From Purpureocillium takamizusanense (Eukaryota > Ascomycota > Sordariomycetes > Hypocreales > Ophiocordycipitaceae), in the NCBI RefSeq assembly GCF_022605165.1, contig NC_063074.1, positions 1,763,501-1,827,500 of the forward strand: DNA of 64,000 nucleotides. Reading direction: 5' to 3'. The notes under the pieces are model-generated. The model made no database searches. It saw nothing but the letters and a program-made list of their open reading frames with translations, and was not told the DNA's origin. This document shows positions 45,286 to 55,740 of the stretch, piece by piece; positions within the stretch are counted from its first letter, which is position 1; every line of letters begins with the position of its first letter. The position numbers and the translations under genes were made by a program.

Positions 45286-47279
45286 GTCACGAGAGCTGCA
45301 GCTGCACTGGCAACGCTGGTTGGTGAAGGTGGGACGAGAGATGGATACAGGGAGCCGCTGAGGTGGTGAAGGGGCATCAAGCACGGCATGCCTGAGTCTG
45401 TAACCATGAGAGATTGAGAGCGGCCGGCTTCACAAAGAACAGCTGGCGCCAGAGTACTTCGTACGACTTTGGGATGGTAGGACATGAGGGAAATGTGTCC
45501 GTGGGCTGATTCTTACGTGGAGCTGAGTGGTAGTGAAGTCCATTCCGTCTCTGGCAACGCGCCTCTAAGCTGTCCAGGTTGGCTGGCAGTGACGTGGGTG
45601 TATTTGGTATGCAGACTGAACAACCAGTGAAGACATAATTATTACAAGGTGGAAGCATGCCTGTCTGTCAACCGTAGGGTTGCGCTGAACTAGATGGGCT
45701 GGACGTGGAACGGCTGTATTGGCCAGTCGACGTGCACTATATCGGTTTGGTCTGCATGGTGACCGAGACAGTAATCCTCATCAACAGCCTCAGGGTGGTG
45801 ACTCCCGACGATCATGATCATGGAGAGGCTCTGGCGTTGGGCAGCGCCCAGATCGGAGGTGTTGATGTACGAGTTTTTCGTACTTGGCCCCGAGGGTAAT
45901 GTGACGAGGTCATAGAGTACATTGCATGGTGGTGAACCTCGACGACAAGGCACATATAGGAGGGTTCGGGGTGGGTCGGACATTCTCCAGCTCGGCCACT
46001 TTGAGAAGGGAGAGAACCGACTTTGGGTGCACATGGCGCAAGCAGGTACGTACCATAGAGCTCTGCGACACGACGCCGTCCGATCTCGTCGCGATGTCAC
46101 CAAAAAGCATCAATGGTACGTACCGTTTGCTACGATTTATACGAAGGTACCAGCGGGATCGGAGGAGGGCGAAGAATGAAATGAGAAACATGTCGAGCCC
46201 TCTCGGGGGGCAGGATGGCGCACCTCACTTTCTCACATGTGTAAAACGCAAGATCTCGTCGTCTTTTTTTCGCGCTGCAGCGCCCGCCCGTCCCGCGCCG
46301 GACCAATCCTTGCCGCACGAACCTGAACCTGAACCGCGGCGGGCGCGGTCGAGCCAATCCTGAGCATTGACTTAGCAATCGCCCGCAGTGGGGTGGGCCG
46401 AGTGTGGCCGATCATGCCCGCTGGAAGATGAAGCTCGTGGGGGGGGGGGAGGGAATACATGGATGACCGCGTACTTTGTAGGAGTCTGGCGTGAGGCCTG
46501 GTACAGTGGGTGCAGGTACTTTTTTGGGCACCTGCCCTGCCCTGCCCGCCGTCGCCCCCGCCGGCAGCCCTGCAAGTACCCCGCGCCAGCCGGTGCCAAA
46601 AGGTGTCCACGGGTGGAAGGAGCGCTGGGATTTGCTGCCGGTCCGGAGCCGCCAGGGTTAGCTGGGGGGTGGGCGGGTGCCCCCCTCCGATCATCGGAGC
46701 CTCCGAAGCCGGTGGTTGCGCGCGCCCGCGCCTTCGCCGCTCATCAGGTGTGGGAATGGCAGCGTCCGAGGGTGGGACTTTTAAAAAGGGAATCAAGGCC
46801 CTCTTCTTTTGTCCCCGGGTCATACGTACGTACGTTGCGATACAGAAAGCCGTGTAGTGCAATACGTGGTGTCTTGTGCTCGTGTTACGGCGTGCTCTCC
46901 TCCTTCTCATCCTCCTCCTCCTCATCCTCCTCCTCCTCATCCTCCCCCTCCTCATCCTCCTCCTCCTCCCCCTCCTCTCTCCCGCCAATTTTTTGACTTC
47001 TCTGCGGCATCCTTCTAAAAGGTTCCGTCACCGCACCCCACCTCCCTCACCACCGCCGCCACTGCCTGGGCTCGCTTTTCTCAGCCACCGCGCCGTGCTC
47101 GGACAAGCTGCCCACTGCCTACATACGTCTCCTCAACGACCCAAAGCCGCTGCCGATATCGATAGCCCGCCCACTGGCCGGATCGGAGCCGCCGTCAAAC
47201 TACCGCCCTCCCTCTCCCCTCCTCCAGCTTCACTCCTCCATCTACCTACCCTTCCCTTCACTCACACGCAACCGCCACC
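45286..47279. promoter_or_regulatory. Upstream region of LEU1
   Basis: About 2 kb with no recognised gene. It holds one copy of GTACTTCGTAC (45454-45464), GGTACGTACC words near 46045-46150, an 11-base G run (46439-46449), CCAAT boxes (46303-46307, 46354-46358, 46985-46989), and a set of inverted CGG triplets: CCG-N3-CGG at 46638, CCG-N5-CGG at 46687, CCG-N4-CGG at 46703-46712 and CCG-N3-CGG at 47178. The N4 spacing is that of Leu3-type sites. A long TCC-rich tract and a CT-rich leader precede the LEU1 ATG. Confidence 0.5.
46895..46980. repeat. TCC-rich pyrimidine microsatellite
   Basis: About 86 bases of CTCCTC/CATCCTCC units form an almost pure pyrimidine strand about 300 bp before the LEU1 start. 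It may be a promoter element or leader tract. Confidence 0.8.
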
Positions 47280-49859
47280 ATGCCGGCCACTGAGAGACCC
47301 CCGCAAACCCTCTACGACAAGGTCTTGTCGCACCATGTCGTGGACGAGAAGCTCGACGGCACAATTCTTCTCTACATTGGTATGCCGCTTCAGCAGCCCC
47401 GTCCCCTGTTGGCGCATATTACCTACCTTTTTTGGTCCTGGCAGGCACTGACCCTGTTGCGCTGCAGACAGACATTTGGTCCACGAGGTGACATCACCGG
47501 TACGCGCGCGCAGCCCCATTCCCGCCCAGTCCCCAATCCTCGTCCCGCGCATTGCTGACCAGTGCGACAGCAAGCATTCGAGGGCCTCAAGAATGCCGGC
47601 CGCAAGGTCCGGAGACCGGACTGCACCCTGGCCACCACCGACCACGTGCGTATATACCGCGAAGCATTGCGCTTCCCATCCCCCTCGGTCGCTTCGTGTG
47701 TGCGCCACTCTGACACGGGCTTGCTTCTTTAGAATGTGCCCACAACGTCCCGCAAGGCCCTCAAGGATATTGCCTCCTTCATCGACGAAGACGACTCGCG
47801 CACTCAGTGCGTCACCCTCGAGGAAAATGTGAAGGATTTTGGCCTCACCTACTTCGGCCTGGGCGACAAGCGCCAGGGCATCGTCCACGTCATCGGCCCT
47901 GAGCAAGGCTTCACCTTGCCCGGCACCACGGTCGTCTGCGGTGACAGCCACACCTCAACGCATGGCGCGTTCGGCGCCCTTGCCTTTGGCATTGGCACCA
48001 GTGAAGTCGAACACGTCCTTGCCACCCAGTGCCTCATCACCAAGCGCTCCAAGAACATGCGCATCCAGGTTGACGGCGAGCTGGCCCCCGGCGTCAGCTC
48101 CAAGGATGTTGTCCTCCACGCCATTGGCAAGATCGGCACTGCCGGCGGCACCGGCGCCGTCATTGAGTTCTGCGGCTCCGTTATCCGCGCTCTCAGCATG
48201 GAGGCCCGCATGTCCATCTGCAACATGTCCATCGAGGGCGGGGCCCGTGCCGGCATGGTAGCCCCCGACGAAACCACCTTTGAGTATCTCAAGGGCCGGC
48301 CCCTAGCCCCCAAATATGGCTCCGCCGAGTGGGATGCCGCCGTGTCCTTCTGGAAGTCGCTGCAATCCGATGCCGATGCCAAATACGACGTCGACGTCTT
48401 TATCGATGCCAAGGACATTATTCCCACCGTCACCTGGGGTACCAGCCCCGAGGATGTGATCCCCATCACTGGCGTCGTTCCCGACCCGGAGACGTTTGCT
48501 ACCGACGCGAAGAAGGCCTCGGGTCGGCGCATGCTTGAATATATGGGCCTCACCGCCGGCACACCCATGGAGGACATTCCCGTCGACAAGGTCTTCATCG
48601 GCTCCTGCACCAACTCGCGCATCGAGGACCTGCGTGCCGCTGCCCATGTTGTCAAGGGCCGCCGGATCGCCGCCAACATTAAGCGCGCCATGGTGGTCCC
48701 CGGCTCTGGCTTGGTCAAGACCCAAGCAGAGGAAGAGGGACTGGACCAGATCTTCGTCGATGCCGGCTTCGAATGGCGAGAGGCCGGCTGCAGCATGTGC
48801 CTCGGCATGAACCCGGATATCCTGTCACCAAAGGAGCGCTGCGCCAGCACGTCGAACCGAAACTTTGAGGGTCGTCAGGGCGCTCAGGGCCGGACACATC
48901 TCATGTCGCCCGTCATGGCCGCGGCGGCGGCCATTGTGGGCAAGCTGGCCGACGTCCGTAAGCTCGCTGACTACGGCGCCAGCCCCCACGTCCAGGCGAG
49001 GATCACGCCGTCCGCCACGCCACGCATCGACGAGAGAGTCGAAGAAGATGCCCACGAGAGGGAGATGATCGCCGACCAGCCCGAAGACACGGCACCCCAG
49101 ACCAACACGCACGCGCCCCACACGGGAGCCTCAGCCGGCCTGCCCAAGTTCCTCACCCTCAAAGGCATCGCCGCGCCCCTCGAGATGGCCAACGTCGACA
49201 CGGACGCCATCATCCCGAAGCAATTCCTCAAGACCATCAAGCGCACGGGCCTGGGCACGGCGTTGTTCCACGCCCTGCGCTACAACCCCGACGGCTCTGA
49301 GAACCCCGAGTTCGTGCTGAACCAGGAGCCGTACCGCGGCTCAAAGATCCTCGTCTGCACGGGGGATAACTTTGGCTGCGGCAGCTCCCGCGAGCACGCC
49401 CCCTGGGCTCTGCTGGACTTTGGCATCAAGTGCGTCATTGCGCCCTCGTTTGCCGACATCTTCTTCAACAACACGTTTAAGAACGGCATGTTGCCCATCA
49501 GGATCGAGAACAAGGTCGACCTCGAGGCCATTGCCGACGAGGCCCGGGCCGGGCGCGACGTCGAGGTGGACCTGCCGGCGCAGGCCATCAAGAACTCGGC
49601 GGGCGACGTCATCTGCCGCTTCGAGGTGGAGGAGTTCCGCAAGCACTGCCTGGTGGACGGCCTCGACGACATCGGCCTGACAATGCAGCTCGAGGACAAG
49701 ATTACCGCCTTTGAGCGCAAAATGACGGAGCAGACGCCGTGGCTCGATGGGACCGGGTACCTCCGCCGCAATGGCCGGGGTGGCAAGCTGCCGGTCAAGG
49801 CGGTGCCGGTGCCCAAGACGAACCGAGGCGAGGAGAAGAAGGAGCCGCTTGAATGGTAG
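47280..49859 (+). CDS. LEU1: 3-isopropylmalate dehydratase (isopropylmalate isomerase)
   Basis: The second enzyme of leucine synthesis; it interconverts 2- and 3-isopropylmalate using a [4Fe-4S] cluster. Four exons: 47280-47379, 47468-47499, 47571-47645 and 47733-49859, giving 777 residues, as in yeast Leu1 (779). Introns 47380-47467, 47500-47570 and 47646-47732 are GT-AG. Exon 2 has only 32 nt but carries the conserved [11 protein letters not shown]. The large-subunit part (about 1-490) has [19 protein letters not shown] and the three cluster cysteines Cys361 (GSCTNSR), Cys422 and Cys425 (GCSMCLG). A linker of about 35 residues, Thr/Pro/Glu-rich, joins it to the small-subunit part (from about residue 505) with [14 protein letters not shown] and the [13 protein letters not shown] swivel motif. 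In bacteria these are two genes, LeuC and LeuD. Confidence 0.96.
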
Positions 49860-50144
49860 GGGAGCGCGTGTGGTGTTGGGGGGACACGGTGGGGAGGAGA
49901 TGCCGCAGTTGGGTATTTTGACTGCGGCCGCCTGACGTTGGACTAGCAGGTGACCAAAAAAAGATTTATAGCAAGTCTTGAGATTACTGGTATTGAACAA
50001 GCTCTGCCAGATATGAAGCAAATGACGCGCGAGCCGCGCAATTCCATCTTGGAACCTCGAAGACCAACTCCCAGCGCAATGACCAGTAGTGCATGTAGAG
50101 AGAGCACGCGTTCGCTTGCTTTTATGGTGTAGGTCCCGATTCTA

Positions 50145-51531
50145 TCAAAGTCTTTGCTCATGGTCCTTCAAGACACCAACATGCACTACAAAGCCATCGC
50201 CGGGGCGAAGTCCTTCGGGCAGGACGTCCTCAGGCACGCGCCAGACGTTAAACCTGTCGCTGAAGGCGCGCAGCCACTCGAGGAAGACGTCGTCGTTGCG
50301 CAGCTGCTGCGCGACGATGCAGAGGCACGGATCCCCATCCTCATCGCCCGCGTCGTCGTCGTCGTCGTCGTCGTCCGCACGTCGAGGCTGGTGGTGCTGG
50401 TCCTGCTGGCCGCTGCCGCCGTGCCCGTCGTTGCGGGAGGAGGATGGTTGGGAGTAGGAGTGTGAGGACGAAGAGGATGAGGTGCGGCGCAGGGCGCAGA
50501 CGTCGGCGCACGTCTGCACAAAGGGGGCGATGAGGGCGTAGTTGAAGACGCAGTCGCACGCGACCACGGCGTCGAAGCTGTCGCCGTGCGGGCTGGCGAG
50601 GTCGGCGGTGACTTGGTCCGTCTCCCAGTCCAGGGGTTGGAAGCGGACGTGGCCGTGCTGCTGCTGTTGATCCGTGGCGGCGGCGGCGACACCACCGCGT
50701 ATCCTTTTTGACGACGGGATCTTGTGAGAAGAGGAGGGGTGAGATGCGGGCGGAGGGTTGGCGGCGAGGTTCTTGGTGACCAGCCGCTGCACGTAGGGCT
50801 GGTCGGTGAGCAGGTAGGACGAGACGAGCGGGCGGAGGGCCAGGGCGCAGAGCGGGGAGATGCCGCACCCGAGCTCGACGACGGAGGGGCGCGGGCGTCG
50901 CAGGAGCGAGAGGATGTGGTTCCGCGTGCCCTCCGTGTTCGGGGTGGCGAGCCACGAGGCGAAGAGGGGAGTTACCCGCCAGAGGACTAGAGTCATTCAC
51001 ATAAACCCGCCGTCGAGGTCAGTTTTTGACACGCGGATTTGGGGGACGCTGAAACTAGGTATAGGAGGAGTGAACGCCGGATATCATCAGGTCGAGCGAA
51101 GGGGAGGGGGCTGAAGGAGGAGGAAGGAAGGGGAAGAGAGGGGCAAGAGAAAGAAAAGGCGTCCAACACACCCGCTCCGGTGGTGCCGCCGGCGCGCGAC
51201 GAGGCCAGGACCGAGGGCGACTGGTGGATGGTGTACTCGCGGCCGCGGACGGGCACCTCGAGGGACGCGGCGCGGGGGTCGACGAAGCCGAGGTCCTGCG
51301 AGGGCATGGGGCGCGCGTAGAGCAGAAACGTCTCTGTATATGTGTTGCCATGGTCGCGCAGACCAAGGGGGTTAGTTAGACGGGGGCATTTTTTAAGATT
51401 GTTTGCTTTCTTGTTTGTGGGGGGGGGGCGGAGGGAAAGGGGAGGGCAAGTAACTAGTCGTGCGCACCCTCATCGGGATCCGTGACGGGGTCGCCAAACG
51501 CGGCGGTCAGCCGGGCGGCGAGGCTCCTCAT
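50145..51531 (-). CDS. Rkm5-like protein-lysine N-methyltransferase
   Basis: A seven-beta-strand SAM-dependent methyltransferase of the METTL21/Rkm5 type; yeast Rkm5 methylates a ribosomal L1 lysine. Three exons: 51531-51468, 51333-51172 and 50986-50145, giving 355 residues. Exon 1 (MRSLAARLTAAFGDPVTDPD) is joined through a 134-nt intron (CTAACTAAC branch site) to give DPDEETFLLYARPMPSQDLGFVD. The second intron, 50987-51171, joins GGTTGA to VLWRVTPLFASWL. Both junctions restore the family pattern, including the SSRAGGTTGAVLW segment. Motif I is VVELGCGISPLCAL; the DAVVACDCVFNY segment matches the family's D-x-x-Y region. Two inserts are unusual: a Pro/Ser/Gln-rich loop, and a Ser, His/Gln and poly-Asp stretch before the last strand. 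Convergent with LEU1. Confidence 0.82.
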
Positions 51532-52232
51532 CTTCCGGAGCTTCGTCGGCGGCGGTAACGACGGCGGCGGGCGAGGACGGAGGAGGAGGAGGAGGAGGAG
51601 GAGGAGGAGGAGGCGCAACGGGGAGGCGGCCGGAGGAGGTTGTCTCTCTCCGTCATGAGCAGAGAAGCATGATTGATTTGCCTTGAGCAAGGTAGGGGAG
51701 TGGGATGTGATGTGCAGTACAAGCTTTTGTTGAGCGCAAGCGTGCTGCGACGAGGCACGGTTGGGAGGGAGGGAGTTTATTGATGACAAGGGGGGGAAAC
51801 GTTGGAAAAGTCGCGGCGCGGTGTAATGAGTTCGTTCGGCGTCGGACGTGAGCGAGCGACAGGCACCGCGGACCCACTCCGGACCTGGGCATCGGTAACG
51901 TTGTCTAACTAGTAGCAGCACTTGTTTGACCTTCCTTGGCTGTGCACACACACATTCACGACACAGCCGTGCGGATGTACACGACGCTCTCGTATATGAT
52001 ACGAAATGGCTCAACCATACACGTGGACCGCACCCGGCGTGCGTCGTTGCATTGCGGGATTCCAAAGGGGAGGCGTGGGCAGAAGCTTTCTCTTTTTCTC
52101 TTCCATACTCGCAAGCTCCATGATACGGCCAAAGGACACGAACAACACAAAGACGACGACGCAAACAATCGCCCCCCTGGGAAACCCATCCACAACAGCA
52201 GCCCCGCGACGGACGGGTCATGCCGTTCCTTC
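51532..52232. other. Intergenic region with GGA repeat
   Basis: About 700 bp between the Rkm5-like start and the NCS-1 stop. A GGA repeat of about 35 bases (51579-51613) lies just upstream of the Rkm5-like gene. No gene is recognised. Confidence 0.5.
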
Positions 52233-53198
52233 TCACACGAGCCCATCGTAGAGGGACAGCGCCGAGACAATCGTCTCGTCGCGCTTGCTGCCCTCCTTGA
52301 ACTCCTCCATGTCGAGGGACCCGTTCTCGTCCTTGTCCATCATGCGGAAAATCTTCTTGACACGCTTCTCCGGGGTATCTTCGTCCTCGGGCAGCTTGAC
52401 CATGGACCCGACCTGCGCGAAAAAGAAAAAAACAGTGTGAGAAGAGACTGCTCCTGGTGCTTGATCGGTTCTTCTTCCTGGGGCCCACGTACCATCTTGT
52501 AGATTGCCTCGACAATCTGGAGCATCTCGTCGTAGCTTATCTTGCCGTCGCCGTCAATGTCGTACAGCTGAAACGCCCAGTCCAGCTTGTCCTCCATCTT
52601 GCCCCGGCTAGTAACGCTCAGCGCGCAGATGAACTCCTTGAAGTCAATGGTCCCGGATTTATCGCTGTCAAAGACGTTGAAGACGTAGTCGGCAAACGAG
52701 CTTGGATCCCCAAAGGGGAAGAACTGCCGGTAGATCTTCTGGAACTCTTCCTTGCTCAGCATGCCCGACGGGCAATCCTTGAGGAAACCTGCGGCAGGGC
52801 ATCATGATTAGCCACCAAGAGCAAGACAAGTCGTATGGAGAGCATAGCCCTGTGTTGCCCGTTGTCGTACCCTTGTACCATTGTTGCAGCTCCTTCTTGT
52901 CAAAGTGAGTCGACTTTTGAAGCTCGGCGAGCTGCTCTTGGGAGAGCTTTGACTGTCTGCGGGCGCATACCACCAGAGCAGGTTAGCAACGCTACTTGCG
53001 ACAGGCACGACGATAATGTATGGACAAGTGCGGCGGCGAGCTCTTCAACGACGAGGCTCAGGTGAGCCTCCCTCTCTGTGTCGCATTCGACTCGCCGCGG
53101 ACAGTGTGGCAAGGCAGGGGCGTGTGCGGGCCGGGCCAGTTCTGTGAGGGCCCGTCGGCGGGTGCGAGAGGCAAATGTCAGACTCACGATTTACCCAT
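52233..53198 (-). CDS. NCS1: Neuronal calcium sensor 1 / frequenin homologue
   Basis: A myristoylated EF-hand calcium sensor; the yeast homologue Frq1 activates phosphatidylinositol 4-kinase Pik1. Four exons: 53198-53188 (11 nt), 52956-52871, 52788-52493 and 52412-52233, giving exactly 190 residues, the length of human NCS-1. Introns 52957-53187, 52789-52870 and 52413-52492 are GT-AG. The spliced N-terminus MGKSQSKLS is an N-myristoylation signal. EF-hand 1 is degenerate ([13 protein letters not shown]), as in the whole family. Loops 2-4 look functional: [12 protein letters not shown] from residue 73, [12 protein letters not shown] near 109 and [12 protein letters not shown] near 157. It ends in the conserved ALSLYDGLV. 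It could be confused with calcineurin B, but the N-terminus and ending rule that out. Confidence 0.95.
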
Positions 53199-53980
53199 GA
53201 CGACGGTTCACCTTGGCGCGAGGTGGTTATCGTCGTCGTCGTCGCTAGCCTGCAATGATGGGCGCTTATCGAGGGGGCTCGGGAAGCGTCGGCCGCCGGA
53301 GGGAACCAGGAACCTGGCGCGCCGCCAAGACGTCTACCGGAGGGGACGATGTACGCCGAGTCGACCGCGTTGAGCCAGTCTATGCGCCTTTTCTGGAACC
53401 CAAATCTGGAGACGCACACGGCGCAGGAAAGCTGTCGTAGTCGGGTCAGGGGTCCGTCCGTCCGTCGGCGTCGTCGTCGTCGTCGGCTGTTCAGGCGGGC
53501 GAGGGGAGGAGGTAGGCGCCGTGGAGCGTCGTGGCGCTTGCGCAGAATACTCGGCGACAGCGGGGCGGGGCCCAAGCCGGCGGCAAAGTACAGGCGACGG
53601 CTGTAGTAGAGGAAACGATACGGGCGTGAGCGAGGCGAAGAAGCCGACGAGTCGCGATGTACGAAGTACCAAGTGCTCGTGTGTGCGTCGAGCTGGGAGG
53701 GAGTAAGGCGAGCGACACGCAGCGGAGGCGACAATGGGCGGGCTCTCGACCAGTGACGAAGCTAGCGAGGTAGCAGCAGCAGAGCGCGCGAGAGAGAGCG
53801 AGGGCGAGAAAGGCGGCGGCGGCGGCGGCGTGTGGTGGTCCCTTTGACAATTCGGGGGTGGGCGAGCGGGCGCCGGGATGGTGGGCAGGCGGCGGGTGGT
53901 GGACGGTGGACGGTGACGAGGGGGAGCGGAGCCGCAGAGGGGTTATGGTGCGGGAGGCATACTGTACTGCAGAGTTAGGA

Positions 53981-54287
53981 GGTACCTCTCTAGGATCGCT
54001 CCCAGTCCTACTTAGGTACTTCAGTACCTCTAGAGCTTGCATGAGGTACCTAAGGTACCCAAGGTGTTTGTGCCACCTCAGATTGAGGGGTCGGCCCTGG
54101 GAGGGGAGAGAGGAGGGGTGGCGCCGTTCGTTTCGAACCCCCCCCCCCGTCTGGCAGAAGCGCCAAGGTACCTGAGGCACCTAGGGAGGTACCTTGCGAG
54201 AGGCTCCTGCCTGACTTGTACCTCCCATCCGAAGCCGCCTGACTGGAAGCGCTGCCCTGTAACTACCTATCCCGTACCCAAGGTACC
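53981..54287. repeat. Cluster of GGTACC palindromes
   Basis: GGTACC occurs at 53981, 54045, 54054, 54167, 54188 and 54282, often flanked by CTAAG or CTAG. Six copies in 307 bases is far more than expected for a six-base word. Related CTAGGTAC and CCTACCTAG words occur at 17550-17650, 54870-54900 and 61600. Confidence 0.75.
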
Positions 54288-55707
54288 AGTATCGATCGTT
54301 AGTACCTAGTAGTACTCTAGACTGTACTTCGCACCCTGGGCGGGTTGCTTGCGCGTGAATGGTCACCACCGCCCCTGTGCGGCCTCTTTTGTCTCTGGGT
54401 ACAGCCTGTATGCGGCCGGCCGGCGGGCAGCGAGATGCAGTTCTTGTCCAACAGGACTGACACGTCGGGCTTGCGAAACCCGCCCAGTGGTGGCGGCAGC
54501 TTCTCCGTGGCATTTTCCGTGGACAGATGTGAAGAGTAACGCTGCACGCATCCCCTGCCGCAGCCAAGCCATGCTGTTATCAAGCATATCCCCCTCTATA
54601 CTCAAGGTACAGCAAATATTACCTTGGGTGTCTAGCCGAAATTGCCAGTGGTATCGATGGTAGTTACCGACTCAAGCAAGATGGCCATGCCATGCATTGA
54701 TGCACCATCGAGGGACAGAGGCGGCTCTGCCTGTGGAAGCCGCTGCAAGGCCGGCCGTTCCGTCTGTCGTCGGGGCGGTTGTTTGTGGTCGTGGTGGCGC
54801 CTAACGACGTCTACAAGCCTTGTTGCGCCAGACGTGTAAGAAGTACTACTACTACAGGTCTCTCTCTACCTTAGGTACCTTACCTACCTAGTAGGTATGT
54901 ACGTCCTAGTAGCGCCCTGGCCTGTCCTGCTCGTCCAGTCGTTTGGAATCTCGCCGTGCACCACAAAGCTGCGTCAGTCCGATGCGCTGTGCTGGCGCAC
55001 GACATGACGACCTGGGATGAGGCAGCCAATCCTGGTCGCCACACGACCATTTCTGCATGTTTCGCGCCCCCGACCAAGTGCTGCGTGCACACGTACAAAG
55101 TACAAAGGCAAGTAACTTGGCTGTACCGTACCACTGGTCGTCGCGACGGGCCGCATCCCATGCGCCGCCGCCGCGTCACCCATGCCCATCTTCGCACCGC
55201 AAGGTGTGGTTGCATGTACTGTGTGTGGCTCGCTGGCCCCAGCCCGCGATGCAATGACGATTCGCCAGAGCTCAGGTCCATACTATTACACACTGTAGTA
55301 CCTTGGGTGGTAACAGGTATGCATTGCCTTACCTTGTACTATACACTCCAACGCGCAGAGGCAGAGTGCCCAACCCACGCATAGGCAAAGGTTACTGTGA
55401 GGTTAGTGGATTAGTACCTTGTCCATGGACTGGGGCACTACTAACTAACCTAGCAATGTAGTCGAAGGTACTTCGTACATCCGCACCTTAAAAGGAGGTG
55501 CCTTCTGCAGCACTTCCTCTTTGGAGCAGCGGAGTGGAGGGGAACCCTGAGGCCCCTCCCTAGTCTGGGCCGTTCCTTCCCCTGTGACCTCTAACGCCTG
55601 CCAGGCACGTCCGCCCCATGTCGACGGCCACGCCACACACACCACGCACATCATGCACCGTATTTCCACCCATGCCACCATCGTCACCTTCTGGACACAC
55701 GCCCGTC

Positions 55708-55740
55708 GAAGAAGAAGAAGAAGAAGAAGAAGAAAGAAGA
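55708..55740. repeat. GAA microsatellite
   Basis: About eleven GAA units with one interruption, in the intergenic region. There is no sign that it is translated. Confidence 0.8.

Noticed and set aside
46388..46996. A Ser-rich 202-codon frame upstream of LEU1
   Set aside because: The Ser run is a translation of the TCC microsatellite; the rest has no family resemblance.
51454..52515. A 353-codon minus-strand open frame
   Set aside because: It is made of NCS-1 exon, intron and intergenic DNA, opens without a good start, and includes the GGA repeat; only its last part, the exon 51468-51531, is real coding sequence.
52233..53198. Calcineurin B as the identity of the EF-hand gene
   Set aside because: The spliced N-terminus MGKSQS, the exact length of 190 and the ALSLYDGLV ending are those of NCS-1/frequenin.
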